A DNA stretch of 64,000 bases from NCBI RefSeq assembly GCF_003752025.1, contig NZ_RJKR01000006.1, positions 469,466-533,465 of the forward strand. The letters run 5' to 3'. A program made the position numbers and the translations under genes. This stretch comes from Curtobacterium sp. PhB115 (GTDB lineage Bacteria; Actinomycetota; Actinomycetes; Actinomycetales; Microbacteriaceae). The notes beneath the pieces are model-generated. The model saw nothing but the letters and a program-made list of their open reading frames with translations. It did not search any database and was not told the origin of the DNA. Positions 31,981 to 40,461 of the stretch are shown here, in pieces. Positions within the stretch are counted from its first letter, which is position 1, and each line of letters begins with the position of its first letter.

Positions 31981-34032
31981 TCAGTGGGTCGCGTCCAGAG
32001 CCCGTCCCCCGACCAGGTGGTCGATGCTCCGCATCGCCGTCGCGAAGATCGTGAGCACCGGGTTCACCCCGCCGTTGGTGACGTGCACCGAGCCGTCGAC
32101 GACCCGTAGGTTGTCGTGCCCCCAGACCCGACCGAACGGGTCGACGACCGACGTCGACGGGTCCGTCCCCATCCGCAGGGTGCCGGCCTGGTGCTGCCCG
32201 CCGCTGGTCCCGGACAGGGTGCCGCGCATCTCCGCGACGCGGGTGGCCCCGGCCGCGCGCAACCAGTCGGCGCTCCGAGCGCTGGTGTGGTCCCGTGCTC
32301 GCGTGTCCTCCGGGTGCGCGTCGCCGCTGAACCGGGCCACGGGGATCCCGTACCGGTCGGTCACCGCGGGGTCGACCCGGACGCGTGCGTCGGCGGAGGT
32401 GACCTCCTGGATCGGCCCCATGAGGCGCATGCTCCGGCGGGCGAGGTCCCGCATGCCCTGCTTGCTGGCGATCCCGGCGCGGGGGAGCAGGCCGAAGCCG
32501 GTCAGGTAGGCGTAGGTGTTCGAGGGCGTGGCGACGAACTCGTCCGCGATGATCCCGCCCCCGATCTGACCAGGGACACCGTGGCGGAAGTCCGTCGTCG
32601 CGATCGACGGCCCCGGGCCCAGCCCGTCCTCGACCACGTCGTCGAAGACGCCCATCGCCCCGCCGTACCGGTGTCCCTGCAGGTGCCGACCGACCAGGTC
32701 GTGGTCGTTCCCGATCCCGTGGGGCTCCCGCTCGGTCGGGCTGTTGAGCAGCAGTCGGGCGGACTCCACGGCGCCGGCCGAGACGACGACCTCGTCCGCG
32801 TCGACGTCCGCGTGCCAGTCGACCCCGTCCACCGTCCCGACCAGGGCCACGCCCACCACCCGCCCTGCGCTGTCGGTCCGCAGGCGCGCGGCCCGGGTCT
32901 CGAGCACGATCGAGGCGTTGCCGGTGGCGAACGCCCGCGGCAGCAGCGTGTTCTGACTGCCGTTCTTCGCGTCGACCGGGCAGGCGAACCCGATGCACAT
33001 GCCGCACTGCTCGCACGCCCCACGCCCGAGGTACGGCACCGAGTTCACGAGCAACGGGACGTGCACGGTCGACCAGCCGAGCGCCGAGGCGGCCCGCGCC
33101 AGACGCTCCCGCGACGGCCCGGACGCGATCGGCGGCATCGGGAACGGGTGCTCCCGCGGCCCGGCCCACGTGCCGTCGCCGGCGCCACCGCTCACCCCGA
33201 GCTCCCGCTCCGCGCGGTCGTACCAGGGCGCCAGGTCGTCGTAGCGGATCGGCCAGTCGGCCAGGCTGCTGCCATCCGGCACGCCGTGGTCGGTCGCCAT
33301 CGTGAAGTCCCGGGGCGCGAACCGCCACGCCTGCGCGCCGTACACCCGCGTGCCACCGCCGGCCGTGAACGCGTTGTTGTGCCACTCCCAGTCGGACGGC
33401 CGGACCACGCGGTCACCGTCGTGGTCCGTCACCACGCGGGGGTTGCCGAGGTCGACCGGGCCGGAGCGCGGTTCGAGCCCCCACGACGACCTGGGGTTCC
33501 GGAGGTGGTCCCGAGCGAGCGTGCCGGTGTCCGGCCAGGCGCCCGCCTCGACCACGAGCACCCGACGGCCGGACTCGGCCAGGCCGCACGCCGCGACCCC
33601 GCCGCCGGCACCCGAGCCGATCACGATCGCGTCGTACCGCGCGGCGAGCTCCGACGGGTGCGTGACCACAGGCTGCGCGGTCGGCACCGGGACCGGGACG
33701 CCCCAGCCGGCCGGGGGACCGGGCTGCCAGCCGACCATCTCCCACGAGCGCTCGCCGTCGTTGCCACCGTTGCCCGCGTCGGCGTAGTACCCCGCGGACA
33801 CGATGCCGGCGAACCAGTCCCACTCGGCGCTGTCGACCCCGACCTCGACGACCGAGGCCACGCGGGCGGTCCAGTCCGGTCGGTCGTGCAGCGTGTGCCG
33901 GAGGAACTCGAGGGCGCCGGCCTCGATCGCGGAGGGGTGCTCGTCCGCGGGGACGACCTGGTCGGCGAGGACCAGGAGTCGCGCTCCGTTCGCCCCGAGG
34001 AAGGTGTCGACGTCGTCGTCGGTACGGCTCAT
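31981..34032 (-). CDS. GMC-family oxidoreductase with fused gluconate-2-dehydrogenase subunit 3-like domain
   Basis: The 683-residue protein has an N-terminal helical domain (residues 8-125, RLLVLADQVVPADEHPSAIEAGALEFL) like the small subunit of gluconate 2-dehydrogenase. A GMC flavoprotein follows, with FAD loop GSGAGG at 139-144, the cysteine cluster CEQCGMCIGFACP and the C-terminal RVVDGSVHVTNGGVNPVLTI region. It should oxidise an alcohol or sugar, passing electrons to an acceptor. In dehydrogenases of this type the small domain is usually a separate Tat-exported subunit. Here it is fused, with no signal peptide, suggesting a cytoplasmic enzyme. The next gene is a hydrolase 20 nt upstream. 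Confidence 0.87.
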   Translation of the reverse strand: MSRTDDDVDTFLGANGARLLVLADQVVPADEHPSAIEAGALEFLRHTLHDRPDWTARVASVVEVGVDSAEWDWFAGIVSAGYYADAGNGGNDGERSWEMVGWQPGPPAGWGVPVPVPTAQPVVTHPSELAARYDAIVIGSGAGGGVAACGLAESGRRVLVVEAGAWPDTGTLARDHLRNPRSSWGLEPRSGPVDLGNPRVVTDHDGDRVVRPSDWEWHNNAFTAGGGTRVYGAQAWRFAPRDFTMATDHGVPDGSSLADWPIRYDDLAPWYDRAERELGVSGGAGDGTWAGPREHPFPMPPIASGPSRERLARAASALGWSTVHVPLLVNSVPYLGRGACEQCGMCIGFACPVDAKNGSQNTLLPRAFATGNASIVLETRAARLRTDSAGRVVGVALVGTVDGVDWHADVDADEVVVSAGAVESARLLLNSPTEREPHGIGNDHDLVGRHLQGHRYGGAMGVFDDVVEDGLGPGPSIATTDFRHGVPGQIGGGIIADEFVATPSNTYAYLTGFGLLPRAGIASKQGMRDLARRSMRLMGPIQEVTSADARVRVDPAVTDRYGIPVARFSGDAHPEDTRARDHTSARSADWLRAAGATRVAEMRGTLSGTSGGQHQAGTLRMGTDPSTSVVDPFGRVWGHDNLRVVDGSVHVTNGGVNPVLTIFATAMRSIDHLVGGRALDATH

Positions 34033-34052
34033 GCCCCCACGCTAGCTGCGGC

Positions 34053-34787
34053 TCAGCGCGCCAGGAACGGGTCGATCACCGCCCACGTCGCCTCGGGTGC
34101 CTCGAGGTGCGGCAGGTGTCCGGCGGCCGGCACCTCGGCGAAGCGTGCACCGGGCACCGCTCCGGCCACCGCCCGACCGTACGCCGGCGTGACGACGCGG
34201 TCGCTCGCGCCCCAGACCACGAGCGTCGGGACGTCCACGGTGGCGAGGCGGCCGAGCAGGGTCGGGTCGCTCATGCCCCTGCCGGCGACGGCGGCCATCG
34301 TCCGGCCGTTCTGCTGCTGCACCGCTCGCTGTTCCTCGGTGAACCGGGCGGGGTCGAGGTACCCGCGCTCGGGGTCGTGCCACGCGACCTCGGCGAGACC
34401 GCGGGCGTCGAGGGCGAAGAAGTCGGCGATCGGCTCACCCTCGACCACGGCACCGACGGTGTCGATCAGCACGACGGCGCCGAGGACCCCCGCGTACTGC
34501 TCGTCGGCCGCCGCCTGCACGGCCATCTCGAGGGCGATCCAGCCACCGATCGACGATCCGACGACGACCACGTCGCGCTCAGAGTGCTCGACGAGCCGCA
34601 GGAGGTAGGCCCGCGCGAGGTCGGCGACGGACGAGATGGACTCCGGTCGCGTCGTGCCGTCCCAACCGGGGTGCGTGGGGGCGAGGACGTGCGTGTCCGG
34701 TGCGAGGTGCCCGACGATCGGTGCGACGGTTCGCGGTCCGCCGCCGCCGTGCAGGACCAGGGCGGTGCGGGTCGGCTGGCTGTTCAT
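34053..34787 (-). CDS. Alpha/beta-hydrolase
   Basis: The 244-residue protein has HGGGGP (oxyanion region), nucleophile elbow VVGSSIGGW (Ser near residue 87), an acid in WGASDRVV and the catalytic His in AAGHLPHLEAPE, a complete triad arrangement. It is divergent from a MarR gene across a region with two TTGATATC sites and probably co-transcribed with the GMC oxidoreductase gene 20 nt downstream. Expression is probably induced when the MarR protein binds its ligand. The substrate is unknown. Confidence 0.88.
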   Translation of the reverse strand: MNSQPTRTALVLHGGGGPRTVAPIVGHLAPDTHVLAPTHPGWDGTTRPESISSVADLARAYLLRLVEHSERDVVVVGSSIGGWIALEMAVQAAADEQYAGVLGAVVLIDTVGAVVEGEPIADFFALDARGLAEVAWHDPERGYLDPARFTEEQRAVQQQNGRTMAAVAGRGMSDPTLLGRLATVDVPTLVVWGASDRVVTPAYGRAVAGAVPGARFAEVPAAGHLPHLEAPEATWAVIDPFLAR

Positions 34788-34805
34788 GGCACTCCTGACT
34801 AAACA

Positions 34806-34829
34806 TGTTGATATCAATGTGTTGATATC
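34806..34829. promoter_or_regulatory. Two TGTTGATATC operator sites between hydrolase and MarR genes
   Basis: TGTTGATATC occurs at 34806-34815 and 34820-34829, and the first lies within the perfect palindrome TTGATATCAA (34808-34817). Sites of this type and position, just before the divergent MarR gene, are typical MarR operators. Confidence 0.6.
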
Positions 34830-34837
34830 GTAGCACC

Positions 34838-35251
34838 ATGACGACGGACCTCGAAGGCCTCGGGCAGGCGATCAAGCGGGCGCAGTACCGGAACCACCGC
34901 ACGATGGACACCGCCCTGCGGGACGTCGGGGTCAGCCTCGTGCAGTGGGACGCGCTGCGTGCCGTCGACCGGATGCCGGGTGCGTCCGGCCACGAGCTCG
35001 CCGTCGCGACGTTCCAGAGCGACCAGGCGTTCGGGACCCTCGCGACACGGCTCGTCGAGCGGGGACTCGTCACCAGGACGGCAGGACACGGCCGGCGTCT
35101 CGAGCACGCACTGACCGATGCCGGCCGCGAAGCGCTCCGCGCGGGCCACGCCGTGGCCGCGACCGTGCTCGACGACCTCTTCGCGCCGCTCGACGAGCGA
35201 CGGCGATCAGATCTGCTGGACACGCTCCGCCTGCTCACCGACGGGGGATGA
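34838..35251 (+). CDS. MarR-family transcriptional regulator
   Basis: The 137-residue protein has the MarR fold with a recognition helix in the SGHELAVATFQSDQAFGTLATRLVERGLVTR region and a shortened wing (TAGHGRRLEHALT). The DRR-type motif common in MarR is absent. It is divergent from the hydrolase/GMC operon and has two palindromic sites directly upstream, so autoregulation and repression of the divergent operon are likely. It ends at hairpin copy 4. Confidence 0.85.
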   Translation: MTTDLEGLGQAIKRAQYRNHRTMDTALRDVGVSLVQWDALRAVDRMPGASGHELAVATFQSDQAFGTLATRLVERGLVTRTAGHGRRLEHALTDAGREALRAGHAVAATVLDDLFAPLDERRRSDLLDTLRLLTDGG

Positions 35252-35265
35252 CCGAGAACGCACGG

Positions 35266-35312
35266 GCCTGGAGGCGCGACTCGCGTTGCGGACGCGGGTC
35301 GCGCCTCCAGGC
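35266..35312. terminator. Hairpin-family copy 4 (between convergent MarR and VOC genes)
   Basis: Bases 35266-35280 (core GCCTGGAGGCGCGAC) pair exactly with 35298-35312 over a 17-nt loop. It lies 14 nt after the MarR stop and 11 nt past the VOC stop, so it can serve both genes. Confidence 0.75.
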
Positions 35313-35323
35313 GACGGCTCGCG

Positions 35324-35764
35324 CTAGTCGGAGGGCCGCAACGACTGGGCGAACATCACGAGGATGCCGCTGGGCCCCCGCAGGTAGGTGAGCTTGTAGA
35401 TGTCGCCGTACGTCGCGACGCCGCGGAGCGGGTGGTAGCCGTGCCGAGCGGCGGTCGCGAGGGCCTCGTCGATGTCGTCGACGTTGAAGGCGACGCGGTG
35501 CATGCCGATCTCGTTCGGCAGCGTGGGCTCCGTCTCGATCGCCGCAGGGTGGATGTACTCGAAGAGCTCGAGGCGAGCGTGCCCGTCCGGAGTCTGGAGG
35601 AGCGCGATCTTCGCGTGGTTGCCGTCGAGACCGACCGCGGTGTCCGCCCACTCGCCACTGACCGTGTCACGACCGAGGACCGTGAGCCCGAGGTCGGTGA
35701 AGAACGAGATCGCGGCATCGATGTCGCGGACGGCGATGCCGACGTTGTCGAGGGTGATGGCCAT
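35324..35764 (-). CDS. VOC-family (glyoxalase-like) protein
   Basis: The 146-residue protein has two beta-alpha-beta-beta-beta modules (ITLDNVGIAVRDIDAAISFFTDLG and IGMHRVAFNVDDIDEALATAARHG), with a Glu in LELFEY and a His in GMHRVAF as likely metal ligands. The arrangement recalls methylmalonyl-CoA epimerase and lyases of the VOC superfamily, but many members are uncharacterised or bind antibiotics. It is followed upstream by a decayed MFS gene. Confidence 0.8.
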   Translation of the reverse strand: MAITLDNVGIAVRDIDAAISFFTDLGLTVLGRDTVSGEWADTAVGLDGNHAKIALLQTPDGHARLELFEYIHPAAIETEPTLPNEIGMHRVAFNVDDIDEALATAARHGYHPLRGVATYGDIYKLTYLRGPSGILVMFAQSLRPSD

Positions 35765-35805
35765 GGGACAACTATCCAGAGCGACCGCCGGCTGGACAAC
35801 CCTCG

Positions 35806-36179
35806 GAGAGCGGTCGCGTCTGCAGCAGGCCGGTCCGCGAGCCGATCGCCCGCGACGAGGACGGCTTGCTGGTTGAACAGCACGGCCGCGGCGAAGCCGG
35901 CACCCCAGACAACGAGGACCGCCACGACGAGCGGGGTCGACAGGGGCGCGATCGCCAGCACCCCGAACGCGACGACGATCAGCACCGGTGACACCAGGAG
36001 CCCGGCCGGCAGGGCCCGCGGTGACACCGAGGACGAACAGGGAGCCACTGACGGCGGCCCCGCCGAGCCCTGCGGCTTCGAGGGAGGGCGATGGAGGTGA
36101 ACACGGCGAAGTGGCCGAGGAGCATCAGCGCCCACCCGACCGAGACGCGCAGAGCGCCAGGCAAGCGGGCGGCTTGCAG
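35806..36179 (-). pseudogene. Remnant of an MFS transporter gene (frameshifted)
   Basis: Two minus-strand frames carry consecutive pieces of an MFS drug-type transporter. Bases 36090-36179 give VGWALMLLGHFAVFTSI, and 35806-36015 give PVLIVVAFGVLAIAPL and VVAVLVVWGAGFAAAVLFNQQAV. The frame changes between them, neither piece has a start, and most of the roughly 400-residue protein is missing. This is an old relic, not a functional gene. Confidence 0.7.
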
Positions 36180-36238
36180 GAGGTGCATGTGGAGACCAGC
36201 CTCGACCTCGTCGTCGGGCTCGGGACCCGTTGATTCTG

Positions 36239-36880
36239 TCACGTGGTCATGGTCGGGTTTCGGCGGGTCCAGTGTTCGTTGTCCGCGCAGGAGATGACGA
36301 AGTCCGCGACGTCCTTCCTGGAGATGCTGACGCCGCCCTTCGGGTTCTTGCCGTCCTCGACCCGGTAGTTCCCGGACGCGGCCTCGTCGAGGAGCCGTCC
36401 CGGCCGGACGAAGGTCCAGGGGAGGTCGCTCGCCCGGAGCGTCGATTCCATCTGTCGCATGTCGCCGTAGGTGTTCTCCATGAACGGGACCATGAACGCT
36501 CGGTACCACCAGGGGTGGTTCGGGTCGTCGTCGCGGACCCCGCTGGAGGTGATGCCGACGAAGCGGTGGCTGCCGCCGGCGGTCGCGTCGACGACGGCTC
36601 GCGCGACACCGGCGTACAGGCCGTTCGACTTGCGACCGGACGGGCCGACTGCCGAGACGATGACATCGCCCGGTCGGAGAGTGCTCCGCAGGGCGACGGC
36701 ATCGCGAGCGTCGGCAGCGACGACCTCGAGGCCGTCACGGGCGGCGAGGTTTGCACGTTCCGGAGAGCGGACGAGGGCGACTGCCCGGTGGCCGCTGTGC
36801 AGGGCCGAGTCGAGGACGAGCCGGCCGGTGCGCCCGCCGGCGCCGAGGACGATGATCCGTGTGCGGGGGGTGGTGGTCAT
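36239..36880 (-). CDS. NAD(P)H-binding SDR-like protein
   Basis: The 213-residue protein begins RTRIIVLGAGGRTGRLV, a GxxGxxG loop of the atypical NAD(P)-binding type. Conserved segments such as VIVSAVGPSG, GITSSGV and TFVRPGRLLDE match the flavin-reductase/NmrA-like SDR group. The protein lacks the classical Y-x3-K. It starts 14 nt after an MFS exporter gene and is probably co-transcribed with it, thus under the divergent TetR protein. The role is unknown. Confidence 0.8.
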   Translation of the reverse strand: MTTTPRTRIIVLGAGGRTGRLVLDSALHSGHRAVALVRSPERANLAARDGLEVVAADARDAVALRSTLRPGDVIVSAVGPSGRKSNGLYAGVARAVVDATAGGSHRFVGITSSGVRDDDPNHPWWYRAFMVPFMENTYGDMRQMESTLRASDLPWTFVRPGRLLDEAASGNYRVEDGKNPKGGVSISRKDVADFVISCADNEHWTRRNPTMTT

Positions 36881-36894
36881 GACGTGCGTGCCTT

Positions 36895-38262
36895 TCAGCG
36901 GGTGTGGGCGTGCGTGGGGATGCGGAGGACGAGCAGCGCGGCCCCGGCCATGAGTGCGATGACGACGGCGAGGCCGGTGATCATGGAGGCTGTGCTGGTG
37001 CTGGCGAGGAACACGGTGCCGAGGATCGAGATGCCGAGCGCCGTGGCGATCTGCTGCAGGGAGGTCATGGCGCCGGCGGCGCTTCCGATCTCGTGACCGT
37101 CCGCGGTGCCGAGGATCGTCTGGATGACCGGGCCGAAGAGCAGGCCCTGGCCGAGACCCGTGACGAAGATCCCGACCTCGAACACGACGACGTTCTGGTC
37201 CATCAGCACGGCTGTGGCGATGAGGACGAGGCCGACGACCTCGACGAGGAAGCCGATGTGCAGACCGTGTCGTCCGACAGATGCTCGGAGGCGTGCGGCG
37301 ATCGGCGCGCCGACAGCGATGCCGATCGCGAGGGGCGCGAGTGCGAGCCCGGTGGCGATGGCGTCCTGGCCCCCGCTCAGCTGCAGGAAGAGCGACAGCA
37401 GCAGGTTGAGTCCGCCGGTGCCGGCGAACAGCGCGGCTGCGACGGCGAGACCCGCGATGAAGGTCGGCTTCCCGAACAGGCTCGGTTCGAGGATCGGAGC
37501 GCTGCTGCCTCGGATCTGGCGGACCAGGACCCATCCGGCGGGGACCGCGAGTGCGAGGAGCACGAACGACCACCAGGGCCAGCCGGACTCGCGTCCCTGG
37601 ATCAGGGGGAAGACGAGGAGCGCCGCTGACACGGCGACGAGCGCCGCCCCGGCCAGGTCGATGCGTGCACCAGGTCGACCGTCGTCGTGCGGGAGCCACA
37701 GGGCTGCGGCGATGAGGACGAAGAGTCCGATCGGGACGTTGATCAGGAAGATGGCACGCCATCCGCTCCCGGCGATGTCCCAACCGATGAGCGCGCCGGC
37801 GAGGATGGGCCCACCCACCCCGGCGATCGCGTTGATCGGGCCGAAGAGGGAGAACGCCCGGCTCTGCTCGCGCTCGTCGCGGAACAGGGCGCCGACGATG
37901 CCGTACCCCTGTGGGATGAGCAGTGCGCCGAAGGCGCCCTGGATGGCCCTCCCGGCGAGCAGGATGCCGATGGATGGTGCGAACGCGCAAGCGAGCGATG
38001 CGACCACGAAGCCGGCCGCGCCGATCAGGAAGACCCTGCGGCGGCCGAGTCGGTCACCGAGTCGCCCGCCCAGGATCAACAGGATCCCGAACGGAAGCGT
38101 GTACGCAGCGGTCAGCCACTGCAGGACGGCTTCACCTCCGTGCATCGCCTCCTGCACGGAGGGAGCAGCGACGACCATCACGGTCGAGTCCAAGAGATCC
38201 ATCGCGGTTGCGCAGAGGACGGCCGCCAGAGCGACCCACCTGTGGTTGTTGTGGTCTTCCAC
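36895..38262 (-). CDS. MFS multidrug exporter, DHA2 (EmrB/QacA) type
   Basis: The 455-residue protein has about 14 hydrophobic segments and DHA2 motifs: TAMDLLDSTVMVVAAPS in helix 1, GGRLGDRLGRRRVF (motif A) and GIVGALFRDEREQSRAFSLFGPINAIAGVGGPILAG (motif C). It should export drugs or toxic compounds using the proton gradient. The GTG at 38262 is preferred because AAAGGAG lies just upstream. It is divergent from a TetR gene, and the whole intergenic region is an operator-like array. Confidence 0.9.
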   Translation of the reverse strand: MEDHNNHRWVALAAVLCATAMDLLDSTVMVVAAPSVQEAMHGGEAVLQWLTAAYTLPFGILLILGGRLGDRLGRRRVFLIGAAGFVVASLACAFAPSIGILLAGRAIQGAFGALLIPQGYGIVGALFRDEREQSRAFSLFGPINAIAGVGGPILAGALIGWDIAGSGWRAIFLINVPIGLFVLIAAALWLPHDDGRPGARIDLAGAALVAVSAALLVFPLIQGRESGWPWWSFVLLALAVPAGWVLVRQIRGSSAPILEPSLFGKPTFIAGLAVAAALFAGTGGLNLLLSLFLQLSGGQDAIATGLALAPLAIGIAVGAPIAARLRASVGRHGLHIGFLVEVVGLVLIATAVLMDQNVVVFEVGIFVTGLGQGLLFGPVIQTILGTADGHEIGSAAGAMTSLQQIATALGISILGTVFLASTSTASMITGLAVVIALMAGAALLVLRIPTHAHTR

Positions 38263-38277
38263 ATTGACTCCTTTCAC

Positions 38278-38357
38278 CGAACGCCGTTCGTTGCGAACAC
38301 TGTTCGTGACGAACACTGTACGCCCCGAACGCCGTTCGTCGCGTACAGTGGTCGCAT
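38278..38357. promoter_or_regulatory. Array of five operator-like units with exact 16-bp period
   Basis: Thirteen-bp units start at 38278, 38294, 38310, 38326 and 38342. The first and fourth are CGAACGCCGTTCG, the second CGAACACTGTTCG, the third CGAACACTGTACG and the fifth a weaker CGTACAGTGGTCG. The best units are inverted repeats of the TetR type. They fill the region between the divergent efflux and TetR genes, so both promoters must lie inside the array. Confidence 0.75.
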
Positions 38358-39069
38358 GACGCCCGACACCAATCGGCCCGACTCAGCCCGGACGCGCCCT
38401 GCCAAGCCACCGCTGAGCCGCGAGGCGATCGTCCAGACCGCGCTGCTGCTCATCGACGAGTCCGGGGTCGACGCCGTGTCGATGCGGAAGGTCGCGACGC
38501 GCCTCGACACGGCAGCAGCGTCGCTCTACGTCTACGTCGCCGACCGCAAGGACCTGCTCGAGGCCGCCTACGACCTCGCGCTGGCCAACGTGCTGGTCGG
38601 ACACGGGGAACCCGCGGACTGGCGAGGCGAACTGGAAGGCCTCGTCACGGATCAGATCCACGTGCTCGCGACCCACGACGACATCGCTCTCGTCGCCCTG
38701 ATCGAGGCGCAGGTCGGCCCGAACTCCCTCGCCATCACCGAACGTGTCCTCGCCCTCCTCCGGACAGCGGGCCTTGCTGAGGAGTCACTCCTGGCCGCAG
38801 CGGACCTCCTCGACCAGTACGCGGCGTCGACCGCGGTCGAACGAGCCAGCTGGGCACGCCGAGTCCGAGCGGGAGCGGAGCGTGCCGATGTACCCGACGC
38901 ATCCATGCAGGCCGCACGAGACCGCCTCGGGCGGGTGTACGACGCGCTCCCGGAGACCGAGTTCCCGGAAATCCGTGCGTTGCGAGCGCGACTCGACGAA
39001 TCCGACCCGGACGACCGTCACCGGTGGAAGCTCGGAGCGATCATTGCCGGCATCACGGGTGAGTCTTGA
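38356..39069 (+). CDS. TetR-family transcriptional regulator
   Basis: The 237-residue protein has a TetR N-terminus (LSREAIVQTALLLIDESGVDAVSMRKVATRLDTAAASLYVYVADRKDLLEAAYD, about residues 20-72) and a helical C-terminal domain of the tetracycline-repressor-like C-terminal class. The ATG at 38356 lies at the very end of the 16-bp array. It most likely represses the divergent MFS exporter and itself, perhaps with several dimers on the array. The inducer is unknown. The gene ends about 270 nt before an SDR remnant, a stretch where I see no convincing gene. Confidence 0.88.
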   Translation: MTPDTNRPDSARTRPAKPPLSREAIVQTALLLIDESGVDAVSMRKVATRLDTAAASLYVYVADRKDLLEAAYDLALANVLVGHGEPADWRGELEGLVTDQIHVLATHDDIALVALIEAQVGPNSLAITERVLALLRTAGLAEESLLAAADLLDQYAASTAVERASWARRVRAGAERADVPDASMQAARDRLGRVYDALPETEFPEIRALRARLDESDPDDRHRWKLGAIIAGITGES

Positions 39070-39336
39070 TCCGAGTCGCGTGAGTCAGCGGACGCGGAAG
39101 CGGCATCAGCGCTGGAGTGCCGGTGGGTGCGCATCGGGTGCGCATCCCGTCTCCGCGCAGCTGTCGCAGAAGCGAGCGTCTCCGATTTCGTCTCGATGAC
39201 CGATCGGCGAGCTCCGGAACGGCGCTGAGCGAGACGGACGGTCGGCGCGGACTGTACGTACCGTGAGGTTGACTCTTCCCGGCTGTGCCTCGGCGCAGCA
39301 GATCCGACCGAGTGCCAGACCCTCGTTGGAGCCCGT

Positions 39337-39573
39337 TCAATCGGCGTGGCTACCGCACGAGCGGCTGAACCCATCGACTGCCGCCTGGATGGATGCGGAA
39401 TCGGTGACGTCGACGGGCACGATCAGGGCCGTCTCCGGGAAGGCGGTGCGCAGGTCGTCGAGGACCTTCGGGTCGCGGGCTGTGGCGACGACGTGGCGTC
39501 CGGCGCCGAGTACGTGCTCGGCGAGTGCCCGGCCCAGCCCGCTGGACGCACCGGTGATGAGCCAGGTGCTCAC
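39337..39573 (-). pseudogene. N-terminal remnant of an SDR gene
   Basis: The 78-codon frame encodes only the first third of a classical SDR (TWLITGASSGLGRALAEHV, then VVATARDPKVLDDL and VPVDVTDSASIQAAVDGF). It then ends in SRSCGSHAD and a stop, so NNAG and Y-x3-K are missing. Its GTG start overlaps the stop of the intact SDR gene as GTGA, showing it was once the second gene of that operon. A deletion toward the TetR gene probably removed the rest. Bases 39070-39336 contain no recognisable SDR sequence. Confidence 0.7.
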
Positions 39574-40412
39574 GAGTCGTCCTCCTGCGTGAAGTCGGTG
39601 GTGCGGCTGACGTCGGCCCAGGCGTCGATCTCGTCGATGCGGCCCTGCAGTTCGTCGCGGACGATCTGCACGGCGTCGGATCCCATGAGCAGGCGGAACG
39701 GTGCTTCGTCTGCCTCGACGGTGTCGATGATCACGCGTGCGGCACGGTCCGGGTCGCCCGGCTGCGTGCCGTGTGTGGTGTCGTTCTCCTTGCGGCGCTT
39801 GCCGGCCGTGTCGGCGTAGTCGTCGATCACGGTGCGGGACTGCTTGAGCGACCTGCCGGAGAAGTCGGTGCGGAACGCCCCCGGTTCGAGGACCATCACG
39901 CGGATCCCGAGCGGCCCGACCTCACGGTTCAGCGCGTCGGACATCCCCTCGAGTGCGGTCTTCGTCGCGGTGTAGTAACCGGACGCCGGGTTGGAACGGG
40001 GTGCGCCGATGGAGGAGACGTTCACGATGGTGCCGGCGCGGCGGGCGCGCATCTGTGGAAGGACCTCCTTGATCAGGTCCACGGGCCCGAAGAAGTTCGT
40101 GGCGAACAGCTCGTCGACCTCGTCGGTGGCGGCTTCCTCGACCGCGGCACGGTAGCCGTGGCCGGCGTTGTTGACGAGGACGTCGACGGCACCGAACCGC
40201 TCGGTCGCGGCGGTGACCGCGGCGACGACCTGGTCGTGGTCGGCCACCTCGAGCGAGACCGCCAAGGCGTTCTCGGGGTACGCGTCGGTGATCTCCGTCA
40301 GGTGGTCGGTGTTGCGAGCGGTGATGACGGCGTTGTCGCCCTGCTCGAGGACGGCGCGGGCAAGGGATGCGCCGAGTCCGCTGGAGGCGCCGGTGATGAG
40401 CCAGGTGGTCAT
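39570..40412 (-). CDS. Classical SDR oxidoreductase
   Basis: The 280-residue protein has TGASSGLG (residues 7-14), NNAG, Ser in NVSSIGAPRS and YYTATK as the catalytic Y-x3-K, the complete classical SDR set. The 280-residue length and the late EPGAFRTDFSGRSL segment match a common group of uncharacterised actinobacterial SDRs. It lies 49 nt after another SDR-like gene and runs directly into the truncated paralogue above. It should be an NAD(P)-dependent reductase or dehydrogenase of unknown substrate. Confidence 0.88.
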   Translation of the reverse strand: MTTWLITGASSGLGASLARAVLEQGDNAVITARNTDHLTEITDAYPENALAVSLEVADHDQVVAAVTAATERFGAVDVLVNNAGHGYRAAVEEAATDEVDELFATNFFGPVDLIKEVLPQMRARRAGTIVNVSSIGAPRSNPASGYYTATKTALEGMSDALNREVGPLGIRVMVLEPGAFRTDFSGRSLKQSRTVIDDYADTAGKRRKENDTTHGTQPGDPDRAARVIIDTVEADEAPFRLLMGSDAVQIVRDELQGRIDEIDAWADVSRTTDFTQEDDS

Positions 40413-40461
40413 GGTGTCCTTCTCGTCGAGCTGATGCGGTGGGTGGTTCGGTGCCGGCTCG

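Noticed and set aside
38278..38357. The 16-bp array as a plasmid-type iteron or CRISPR array
   Set aside because: No replication initiator or cas genes are nearby and there are no spacers. Units are inverted repeats between a TetR gene and its likely target, so an operator array fits better.
39070..39336. A small gene between the TetR gene and the SDR remnant
   Set aside because: No frame has both a ribosome site and recognisable sequence, and the codon pattern is weak. It is probably decayed DNA.
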